IMG/VR virus record: IMGVR_UViG_3300032271_000925
Span: 1 to 22,435 of that record
Direction: 5' to 3' (one strand)
Length of the DNA: 22,435 nucleotides
Source of the DNA: a virus
Part shown: positions 15,250 to 21,897 of the stretch, one piece after another
Layout of the letters: every line of letters begins with the position of its first letter
Numbering within the stretch: the first letter of the stretch is position 1
Position numbers and translations under genes: made by a program
The notes under the pieces: model-generated
Seen by the model: only the letters and a program-made list of their open reading frames with translations
Database searches by the model: none
Told to the model about the DNA's origin: nothing

Positions 15250-16176
15250 ATGACTGCCAACACAGCAAATAATTTTCATTTAAAAAATCTCAAAACATTA
15301 AATTATGGTGGAGCATCCGCGATAATTGATCTGGACATGAACAAATGTGTCCAGGATTCCATTATCAATGCTGTACACAATCAGGCCCTGGACAATGTTT
15401 TGATCCAGGATCAATTCGTAGATCGATACAGCCAATGGATCATCGCCAGTCGACTGAATCAATTTCAAAATCTTGATCAGTTTCCTGTACGAGCCTATTC
15501 AAACGGTACTACCGAATCGTTTGACAAGTTTTATTTGAAACATCATACCAGAAGATTCAGATGTTTTCGTGGAGAATACATGTATCACGGAGCCAGTTGG
15601 CGAACCTATTTTCCCAATTGGTGTTATCTCAACGACCAAGATCTAGACGCAAACGATGCGGTCGTTATCAGTTTACCGTTCAGTGACACCGGAAACATAC
15701 ATGAGCATACACAACGCATCCTTGATCGTTGTAGCGAATTGGGCGTACCTGTTTTAATTGACTGTGCGTTTGTGGGTATATGTGCCAAGATCGAGTTTGA
15801 TTTTGATCAACCGTGCATCACCGACATCGTGTTTAGTCTAAGCAAAACTTTTCCTGTGGCCAACTTGCGGGTTGGCATGCGACTGACCCGAGTCGACGAT
15901 GATGATAGCCTGTTGATACATAAAAAGACCAACTATACCAATCGCTTGGGTGCCGCGGTAGGTTTGGATCTGATCGAACAGTATGATGTTGATTACAATT
16001 ATGCGACCTGGGCAGATCAGCAACTGGCCTTTTGCAAACAATTGAACATCGTGCCCAGTAACAGTGTTATTTTTGGACTGGGTGATCAACAGTATCAACA
16101 GTACAATCGAGGCAATCAAACCAATAGATTGTGCTTGGCCCGGTATTTAAAATCAGGCCAATTGCCTCATGATTGA
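15250..16176 (+). CDS. PLP-dependent aminotransferase-like protein (fold type I)
   Basis: 308 aa, start ATG at 15250, four bases after the galE stop. Fold-type-I signatures are present: NGTTES (85-90) for the cofactor phosphate, LPFSDTG (142-148) at the N-P-x-x-P-T-G position, D171 in VLIDCAF that pairs with the pyridine nitrogen, and SLSKTFP with K199 as the Schiff-base lysine followed by R207. Family members usually have about 380-430 residues; the C-terminal small domain is largely missing here, so the dimer or substrate pocket must be altered. It sits between the epimerase and a dioxygenase and may aminate a sugar or act on an amino acid. The final 8 bases overlap the next gene. Confidence 0.65.
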   Translation: MTANTANNFHLKNLKTLNYGGASAIIDLDMNKCVQDSIINAVHNQALDNVLIQDQFVDRYSQWIIASRLNQFQNLDQFPVRAYSNGTTESFDKFYLKHHTRRFRCFRGEYMYHGASWRTYFPNWCYLNDQDLDANDAVVISLPFSDTGNIHEHTQRILDRCSELGVPVLIDCAFVGICAKIEFDFDQPCITDIVFSLSKTFPVANLRVGMRLTRVDDDDSLLIHKKTNYTNRLGAAVGLDLIEQYDVDYNYATWADQQLAFCKQLNIVPSNSVIFGLGDQQYQQYNRGNQTNRLCLARYLKSGQLPHD

Positions 16177-16897
16177 TATAGAGTTAATTACCAGCAAGTA
16201 TGATCCAAAAGATTATGCGATCGATTACAGCCACGGCGTTCCGGTTCCGTGGTTAACTTTTGATAATTTTTTACCCACTGAATTATTAAATCAAGTTCAA
16301 GAAGAAATTGATCAGGTACCCAAACATATCTGGAGTGAGTTCACTCGCAACGGCAGTTTCATGTTGGAATGCAACAACATGAAATATTGCAACGTCATAC
16401 GAGACCTGGTGTTGAATTTCAACAGCGGTGAGTTTGTAGAATGGTTGCAGGGAATTACCGGAATAGAAAAAATTATTCCAGATCCACACCTGATTGGTGC
16501 TGGACTCATGCGTTGTGGAAACGGTGATAATCTCCAATTGCATACCGATTTCAACTGGAATGAACAGTTGCATCTAAACCGATCACTCAGCATGATACTG
16601 TACATCAGTAAAACTTGGGATGCCGACTGGGGTGGGGACTTGGAATTTTGGGATTTTGAAAAGAAACAATGCTTGCATCGCGTGAGTCCTAGACCCAATC
16701 GATTGTTGATCTGGAACTATGATTCAAGATTGATACACGGCCATCCGATTCCTATTGTTTGCCCCGAAGACGCCAGCCGAGACGGATTGAGAATGTTTTA
16801 TTATACCAGCAACGCTAGTCCACTTAGTCCACCGCATCGAAGCCTGTACTGGTTTGATGAATCGCGCGGCGCATACGATCTCAAGGAGAACAGATAG
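16169..16897 (+). CDS. 2-oxoglutarate/Fe(II)-dependent dioxygenase
   Basis: 242 aa, ATG at 16169 inside the end of the previous gene. It has the double-stranded beta-helix facial triad: H125 and D127 in LQLHTDFNW, H190 (or H192) in RLIHGHP, and R208 (or R204) in RDGLRMFYY for the 2-oxoglutarate carboxylate. The intervening strand SMILYISKTWDADWGGDLEFW is split by the typical W-x-x-x-x-G-G-x-L pattern of prolyl-4-hydroxylase-like enzymes (key residues W154, G155, G156, L158). It would hydroxylate a protein residue, sugar or small molecule using O2. Its place in the decoration cluster suggests a modified glycan or amino-sugar substrate, but this is only context. It ends in TAGTG, overlapping the next start. 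Confidence 0.85.
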   Translation: MIDIELITSKYDPKDYAIDYSHGVPVPWLTFDNFLPTELLNQVQEEIDQVPKHIWSEFTRNGSFMLECNNMKYCNVIRDLVLNFNSGEFVEWLQGITGIEKIIPDPHLIGAGLMRCGNGDNLQLHTDFNWNEQLHLNRSLSMILYISKTWDADWGGDLEFWDFEKKQCLHRVSPRPNRLLIWNYDSRLIHGHPIPIVCPEDASRDGLRMFYYTSNASPLSPPHRSLYWFDESRGAYDLKENR

Positions 16898-17529
16898 TGC
16901 AGTATCACTTGATCCACGATCAACAACGGCCGTTGTGTTTTATTGGAAAAACATTCCACAACCATACCTTGTATGAATATTTTCGAACACGTCGACCTTG
17001 TGAACACTTGACCGTGGAACAGGTGTTGGAAAAAGATCAGGACTGGTTTGATCAACGACAATTCATGTGTGCCGTTACCAATATAGGTTTTAAAAAACAA
17101 GTGATTGACAGTTTGGCCAAGGTCAACCTGCATTGGTTTAGCGTGATCGGTAACAATTCGATCATAGGACATCAAGTCTCCATTGGGTATAACACGTTCG
17201 TAAACAATTTCAATGTGATATTCGACGATAACACTATAGGCAATCATTGTACCATAACCAACTATATACAATTAAGCCACGGAGTTCGTGTGGGAGACTT
17301 TTGTCATATCAGTCCGTATGGCTATCTGTGTTTTACAGAATTAGGTCAAGGAGTTTGTGTAGGCCTACGGTCGTCATTTCCTGGCAAACCCGACAACACA
17401 GTAAAGATTGCCAACTGGTGCAACTTCATGATGAACAGTGTAGTGATCAACACGATTACTGACCCAGGAACCTATTCTGGCAAGCGGTTGCAATCTCTCA
17501 AAACCAGTTTAACCTATAAAATTCTATAA
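16897..17529 (+). CDS. Left-handed beta-helix acyl/acetyltransferase (NeuD/PglD-like)
   Basis: 210 aa, GTG start at 16897 overlapping the TAG of the dioxygenase gene. After an N-terminal alpha/beta part (about 1-75) come imperfect hexapeptide turns: SVIGNNSIIGHQVSIGYN, then NTIGNHCTI, then LSHGVRVGDFCHISPYG. The His in SHGVRVGD matches the catalytic base of PglD-type sugar N-acetyltransferases, and the ISPYG turn follows as in that family. It probably transfers an acetyl or similar acyl group from acyl-CoA to an amino sugar, which would follow the action of the aminotransferase two genes upstream. The C-terminal ending is short and lacks the long tail of some relatives. Confidence 0.75.
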   Translation: MQYHLIHDQQRPLCFIGKTFHNHTLYEYFRTRRPCEHLTVEQVLEKDQDWFDQRQFMCAVTNIGFKKQVIDSLAKVNLHWFSVIGNNSIIGHQVSIGYNTFVNNFNVIFDDNTIGNHCTITNYIQLSHGVRVGDFCHISPYGYLCFTELGQGVCVGLRSSFPGKPDNTVKIANWCNFMMNSVVINTITDPGTYSGKRLQSLKTSLTYKIL

Positions 17530-17532
17530 CCA

Positions 17533-17561
17533 TTGACAACGACCTAAATACTCCGTATACT
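17533..17561 (+). promoter_or_regulatory. Sigma-70-type promoter of folE
   Basis: TTGACA at 17533-17538 and TATACT at 17556-17561 have a 17-base spacer. The spacer contains CTAAATA (17544-17550), the same heptamer found upstream of the clamp-dpdA operon and of queD. GGAG at 17574-17577 precedes the folE ATG by 5 bases. Confidence 0.8.
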
Positions 17562-17582
17562 AATACAAAACGTGGAGAACAG

Positions 17583-18350
17583 ATGGGTTACGATAAAGCA
17601 TATAAAGATTTTGAGCAAGGTGAATCCTTGATTGACAGCATAGATGACAAAGGCTATGAAGAAGCCAACCTAGCAGACGCTATCCGCTTTAGGATGCGAC
17701 GTGATGGCAAAAGATTTTGGGCAGGAGACAACATCAGTGATTACTTGCATGCGGGCGATCGAGAACGATTAATTGCAGAAGCCACTGAGGCTTTTGAACT
17801 GGTATTGGATAGATTATTGATCGACCGAGAAACAGATCCAAATTCAAAAGGCACAGCCAAGCGATTGGCCAAGATGTATTTTAACGAAATCATGGCAGGT
17901 AGATATGAACCTGCTCCTGACGCTACAGCTTTTCCAAATGACTCTGAAGATAGATATGAAGGCATGTTGGTTGTGCGTAGTGAACTCCGTAGCATGTGTA
18001 GCCATCATCATCAGCCCGTGTCTGGCGTTGCATATATTGGCATCATCGCCGCAAATAAACTCATTGGACTTAGCAAGTACACTCGTATTGCTCAGTGGTG
18101 CGCTAGGCGTGGTACTCTTCAAGAGGAACTTTGTAATGATATTGCTCGAGAAATAATGCGGGCAACTGCGAGTGAGAATGTGGGTGTGTACGTACAGGCC
18201 ACACATGGTTGCTGTGAAAATAGAGGAATAATGGCACACTCAAGTTTGACACAGACCACGGTGCTCAAAGGCAGTTTTGCCACGGATCCAGGCACCAAAA
18301 AAGAGTTCATGGACAATATCAAACTACAACAAGACTTTGCACCAAGATAA
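17583..18350 (+). CDS. folE: GTP cyclohydrolase I (FolE)
   Basis: 255 aa. It opens GTP to give 7,8-dihydroneopterin 3'-triphosphate, the first step to folate and to 7-deazaguanines. The catalytic core is clear: MCSHHHQP with C139 and H142 (zinc ligands corresponding to C110 and H113 of E. coli), KLIGLSKYTRIAQWCARR, and HGCCENRG with C210 as the third zinc ligand and R214 following. About 30 residues at the N-terminus (rich in Asp and Glu) are longer than in E. coli FolE (222 aa). It is a single-gene unit: own promoter, a Shine-Dalgarno and an intrinsic terminator directly after the stop. Together with dpdA and queD it most likely feeds DNA modification rather than folate. Confidence 0.95.
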   Translation: MGYDKAYKDFEQGESLIDSIDDKGYEEANLADAIRFRMRRDGKRFWAGDNISDYLHAGDRERLIAEATEAFELVLDRLLIDRETDPNSKGTAKRLAKMYFNEIMAGRYEPAPDATAFPNDSEDRYEGMLVVRSELRSMCSHHHQPVSGVAYIGIIAANKLIGLSKYTRIAQWCARRGTLQEELCNDIAREIMRATASENVGVYVQATHGCCENRGIMAHSSLTQTTVLKGSFATDPGTKKEFMDNIKLQQDFAPR

Positions 18351-18353
18351 TTG

Positions 18354-18378
18354 ATGTTGTGTAAAAACAACATTTTTT
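18354..18378 (+). terminator. Intrinsic terminator after folE
   Basis: A perfect 7-bp stem (ATGTTGT 18354-18360 with ACAACAT 18367-18373, 6-base loop GTAAAA) is followed by a run of six T at 18373-18378. It starts 4 bases after the folE stop codon and separates folE from the lipoprotein unit. Confidence 0.75.
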
Positions 18379-18383
18379 ACCGT

Positions 18384-18412
18384 TTGACCTCGAAATAGCC
18401 CTGTAGTATAAT
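18384..18412 (+). promoter_or_regulatory. Sigma-70-type promoter of the lipoprotein gene
   Basis: TTGACC at 18384-18389 and a perfect TATAAT at 18407-18412 with a 17-base spacer. It begins 6 bases after the terminator's T-run and lies about 30 bases before the lipoprotein ATG. The ribosome site is weak (GGAT at 18434-18437). Confidence 0.75.
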
Positions 18413-18443
18413 AGTATTATCGTGTAAATTATTGGATGATACC

Positions 18444-20918
18444 ATGAAAAGAAAACTATTATATGTGCTGATGTTTGGCACAGTGGGGCTATATGGCTGT
18501 GGTGGCGGAGGTGGTGGCGGAAGCCCCAGTTACACACAGTCCGGTTCGGCTCCATCTGCATCATATGTTCGAACTCAAGTTCCTTTCTCAACGCCGGTCA
18601 TGGTAGGAACTGTTGATCCACTAATCAACACCGGCAACAATGGTTCTCGGGCATTTGAAGGCGATACATTTGTTGCCAATATTTCAGGCTCGGGACAAGA
18701 TTTAATTGTTGCCGGACGTTCAACTGCCAACCCAGACTGGGTGCAGAGCCGAATGTCCATGTTCAGTTGGCGCAATAACACCTTGGTAGACACCACTGCT
18801 CAATGGTTTCCCAACAACATCAATGTCATACAAGGTACCGAAAGCAACGTGTTCTTTGCAGATTTTTTCAAAACTGGAAGAACCGGCATGTTTGTAACAC
18901 CTTTCAGCGACGGTAGTGTTGCTGATAACGGACCTGCTTATGTGTTTACCAACAACGGAACCAGTTTCACTAGACAAAGTATTGGCACAAATTTCAGTTC
19001 GCATGGATCAACCATAGCCGATCTAAACGGGGACGGGTACACAGATCTAGTAATTTTAGATTCAGCAAATTCTAAAAATTCAACTCTGGCGATCAACGAC
19101 CGAGTCAGCAGTTTTAGATCATATACTGCTACCACTGGACCATTTATATCAGGATCTGGTGTAGCGGCCGCAGACTTTTTGAATAATGGCACTACGACAT
19201 TGATCACCACTGACAATGCGACCAGTGCCGGTAACGTTCAAAAACTCTGGGGATTTCAAATTGCCAACGATCAATTGACCTTTAGCGAGTTGGCAACCTT
19301 GCCTACCAGCCGATTCAATTTGCCCAAATGGCAAGCCCTGGGCATTCGTGACAGTCATAACATACGAGTCAGTGCAGTTGACTTCAATGATGATCGTGTG
19401 ACAGATGCCATTGTGTTCAGCCAACCTGGCATCAGTCCTGGTGTGGACATCAGCCGATACTCCGAAATACAATTCTTAAAAAATAATGGATCTGGAACTT
19501 TTACCGATGTAACTGACAGCATCTTGGTAGGATATAATACCAACACTAGACCGACCTATCAACCCAAATTCTTGGACTTGAACGGCGATGGACTAACTGA
19601 TATTCTAGTCAGTGGCAGTGATGCAACCGGAACCAGCAGTCAATTTTTACTAAAGAGTCGAGATGGCAAATTTGTAGCCACCTATGGAACGGTCTTGACT
19701 GACTATTTGTCGCAGATTAAAACCTTGTCCGGAGCAAGTGGCAACGATGCCACTGTGAGTGTGATACGGGCCCCGGATGGCAAGTTATATCTGACATCCG
19801 CAATAAGTGTCATGAACGGCAGTGATCGACAGTTAAAAGTATATCTTAGTTCATTGGGTTCGCAGTCAGTGACCACTGCCGCAGATGCAGTGGCCCTTAT
19901 CAAACAGACTTGGCCTTACATGACCGACTACCAGGCCAATCTAGCCCTGGCCCGAACCACGGCCACTTATCTAAATGGCATTCCGGTCATTGACGATGTC
20001 AGCATACTACAACCGGCGGGTTTGTTGAATATACCCACCTTACGTGGACTACAGTCTATAAGAGGCACAGTTTCTGGTTTGCAAATGGATTCAGCTCAGA
20101 CCATAGCTCTTGACAGTACCGGCAGATACTTTAATATGAATCTGCAGAGCATGGTCACACAAGGTAGAAATATGTTTGGCAACAATACCGAACATATCGA
20201 CCAATATGAACTTACTTCACACGCTGAGTATTTGATTAACGGCACAGTCACCACGGTTCCAACTCCTTTGGGATTTAGTCTACGTGGTGGTGCTGAAGGA
20301 CGAACACCTTATAACACCATTGGTGGTAAAGAAGATCAAGGATACAGTTTATTGACCAAACCCATGCAATACACGATGGGTATCCCTGACTACTACAAAA
20401 ATGGATCCTGGAGTTTAGGTATGCAGTACAGCAATCTAAACTACAATCCCTGGATAGGTTTTGCTGGTGCCTGGGGCGAAGTCACCAACAGCACTGTATT
20501 CGACCACGTGGTTTCTTATCACAAACAAGGCTTCGTGGCCAAGGCCAGTATAATGTACGTGACTACCTCGATCAATCCAGGATTGATCACCAGTGTAGCA
20601 CCAATGACTGGTGGCTGGGCCGAGGCTGGTTATAGATACAACAGAAATGAGCAGTTTGGCGATCTTGGATTTTACGTGGGTATAAAACCGGTAGTATTTA
20701 GTGGATCAGTTGAAGCAAAGTTACCAACTGCCATTGACAACGCCGGCAATATCAACTATACTAGCAAAACACTAGGAGTAAGGAGTGATGTCACTGGATA
20801 TGCCAGGTTATTGTATACCAAACCCATTGACAAGTACACGCAGTATCGACTAAGTGGAACTGCGCTTTCCAATGGTGAATTCCGTGTAATGAATGAATTT
20901 AAATTCTTTTTAGACTAA
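18444..20918 (+). CDS. Large surface lipoprotein with FG-GAP/VCBS-type calcium repeats and beta-rich C-terminus
   Basis: 824 aa, ATG at 18444 (in-frame TTG at 18432 is less likely). The signal peptide ends in the lipobox LYGC with C19 as lipidated Cys, followed by seven glycines and a Ser/Pro-rich linker. The middle has FG-GAP-like repeats with calcium loops D-x-N-x-D-G-x-x-D: DLNGDGYTD (193-201), DFNDDRVTD (313-321) and DLNGDGLTD (378-386), which form beta-propeller blades in adhesins and secreted enzymes. The last roughly 250 residues contain amphipathic strands (GSWSLGMQYSNLNY, GGWAEAGYRYNRN) and finish on EFKFFLD, similar to the outer-membrane beta-barrel end of S8-type autotransporters. 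It should be exported to the outer membrane of the infected host or be a lysogeny/superinfection factor. No protease triad is visible. Confidence 0.8.
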   Translation: MKRKLLYVLMFGTVGLYGCGGGGGGGSPSYTQSGSAPSASYVRTQVPFSTPVMVGTVDPLINTGNNGSRAFEGDTFVANISGSGQDLIVAGRSTANPDWVQSRMSMFSWRNNTLVDTTAQWFPNNINVIQGTESNVFFADFFKTGRTGMFVTPFSDGSVADNGPAYVFTNNGTSFTRQSIGTNFSSHGSTIADLNGDGYTDLVILDSANSKNSTLAINDRVSSFRSYTATTGPFISGSGVAAADFLNNGTTTLITTDNATSAGNVQKLWGFQIANDQLTFSELATLPTSRFNLPKWQALGIRDSHNIRVSAVDFNDDRVTDAIVFSQPGISPGVDISRYSEIQFLKNNGSGTFTDVTDSILVGYNTNTRPTYQPKFLDLNGDGLTDILVSGSDATGTSSQFLLKSRDGKFVATYGTVLTDYLSQIKTLSGASGNDATVSVIRAPDGKLYLTSAISVMNGSDRQLKVYLSSLGSQSVTTAADAVALIKQTWPYMTDYQANLALARTTATYLNGIPVIDDVSILQPAGLLNIPTLRGLQSIRGTVSGLQMDSAQTIALDSTGRYFNMNLQSMVTQGRNMFGNNTEHIDQYELTSHAEYLINGTVTTVPTPLGFSLRGGAEGRTPYNTIGGKEDQGYSLLTKPMQYTMGIPDYYKNGSWSLGMQYSNLNYNPWIGFAGAWGEVTNSTVFDHVVSYHKQGFVAKASIMYVTTSINPGLITSVAPMTGGWAEAGYRYNRNEQFGDLGFYVGIKPVVFSGSVEAKLPTAIDNAGNINYTSKTLGVRSDVTGYARLLYTKPIDKYTQYRLSGTALSNGEFRVMNEFKFFLD

Positions 20919-20919
20919 T

Positions 20920-21321
20920 ATGAAAATCTACAACGATATACCCGACGATATAGAAGACAGTACAGCACCATGGGATTCGGTCTTTAGTGAAGACTTCCAT
21001 GTGGCTGTATACCATGACCGTTATCCGTGTACCCCTGGACACCTGTTGTTTGTGCCCAAACACAACACCATTGGTGTGTTGAGTGATGCCTTTGAAGATG
21101 CCATAAGATTTGGCAAAAAGAAAGTGGACGCTGGAGAATGGGCTGGTTTCAACATTGGCATGAACTACGGATCGGCCGCTGGACAGACCGTGAACTGGCC
21201 ACACATACATCTTATTCCAAGGCAAAACGGTGATGTTGCCGACCCTGTAGGTGGTGTCAGGAATACCATACCCGGACAAGGCAACTACAAGACAGATTCA
21301 TACAAGGACCCCACCAAATGA
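20920..21321 (+). CDS. HIT-family protein with an altered histidine triad
   Basis: 133 aa, ATG at 20920, one base after the lipoprotein stop. It has the HIT fold pattern: YPCTPGHLLFVPKHN for the nucleotide-binding strand, and GQTVNWPHIHLIPR at the active site. In the canonical Q-T-V-x-H-x-H-x-H-L-I-P the middle His is the nucleophile. Here W93 replaces the first His, while H95 (nucleophile position) and H97 are kept. The family hydrolyses or transfers nucleoside monophosphates (AMP-lysine, ApnA, ADP-sulfate and others). The C-terminal DPVGGVRNTIPG tail is a feature I associate with phage HIT proteins. It overlaps the cytidylyltransferase gene by ATGA, suggesting joint action on a nucleotide-linked compound. 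Confidence 0.85.
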   Translation: MKIYNDIPDDIEDSTAPWDSVFSEDFHVAVYHDRYPCTPGHLLFVPKHNTIGVLSDAFEDAIRFGKKKVDAGEWAGFNIGMNYGSAAGQTVNWPHIHLIPRQNGDVADPVGGVRNTIPGQGNYKTDSYKDPTK

Positions 21322-21815
21322 TAAACAATAAACGAGTTGGCTTTACGGCCAGTACATTCGATCTGTTACATGCTGGTCATATCAGCATGTTGCGCGAAGC
21401 CAAGGAACGTTGCGATTATCTGATCTGTGCTTTGCAAAATGATCCTACCCTGGATCGTCCAAGCAAAAATCGTCCGGTACAGAGCATAGTGGAACGACAA
21501 TTACAATTGATCGGATGCAAGTACGTGGACGAAGTTTGGGTGTACAATACCGAAAAAGATCTAGAAGATTTGCTGTTGGTGTTGCCGATTGATGTGCGTA
21601 TCTTGGGTGTCGAATACGAAGGTAAAGAATTTACCGGACGTGAGATCTGTCACAAACGCAGTATCGAGTTGTTCTTTAACGGTCGCGATCACAGTTTTAG
21701 CAGTAGCGAACTTAGACAGCGTGTGGCCCAGGCCGAGTCGCTCAAAGAGCAAACCCGTTTTTCGGATCCAACTGGAGTGATTCCTGATGACTCGGGTGGG
21801 CCCAGTGCTAAATAG
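21318..21815 (+). CDS. Cytidylyltransferase-like nucleotidyltransferase (TagD/RfaE type)
   Basis: 165 aa, ATG at 21318 overlapping the HIT gene stop. The HxGH nucleotidyltransferase signature is at H18-H21 (DLLHAGH), preceded by GFTASTFD. The C-terminal SFSSSELRQR (R133) corresponds to the I-S-T-T-x-x-R phosphate loop. RPVQSIVERQ is the conserved turn before the dimer helix. It should transfer CMP or AMP from the nucleoside triphosphate to a phosphorylated alcohol or sugar (glycerol-3-phosphate, heptose-1-phosphate or ethanolamine phosphate). The last 30 residues are polar and extra. It may make an activated polyol for the surface decoration cluster. Its stop codon overlaps a CTAAATA motif (21808-21814). 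Confidence 0.9.
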   Translation: MINNKRVGFTASTFDLLHAGHISMLREAKERCDYLICALQNDPTLDRPSKNRPVQSIVERQLQLIGCKYVDEVWVYNTEKDLEDLLLVLPIDVRILGVEYEGKEFTGREICHKRSIELFFNGRDHSFSSSELRQRVAQAESLKEQTRFSDPTGVIPDDSGGPSAK

Positions 21816-21867
21816 TAGTCCAGCGGCCTTTCTGGCATTCATCCCGCTATACAAATTCTGCAAGCCT

Positions 21868-21897
21868 ATGCTAACATTTAACATAGGAGAACAAGCA
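21868..21897 (+). promoter_or_regulatory. Weak extended -10 promoter candidate before queD
   Basis: TAACAT at 21872-21877 follows TG at 21869-21870 (extended -10), with no convincing -35. The stretch resembles the clamp promoter (both read ATGCTA at the -10). AGGAG at 21885-21889 is 7 bases before the queD ATG. The remainder of the 81-base gap from 21816 shows nothing else that I can identify. Confidence 0.3.

Noticed and set aside
18432-18443. TTG at 18432 as the start of the lipoprotein
   Set aside because: ATG at 18444 gives a standard signal peptide with basic N-terminus; the TTG start would add Asp residues in front of it.
18501-18522. Gly-rich repeat after the lipobox as a simple-sequence slippage site
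   Set aside because: The codons are mixed GGT/GGC/GGA without a long homopolymer, so phase variation by slippage is not supported.
21816-21896. tRNA gene or riboswitch (for example preQ1-type) in the gap before queD
   Set aside because: No cloverleaf, T-loop or preQ1 pseudoknot pattern was visible in this 81-base gap; only a weak promoter was kept.
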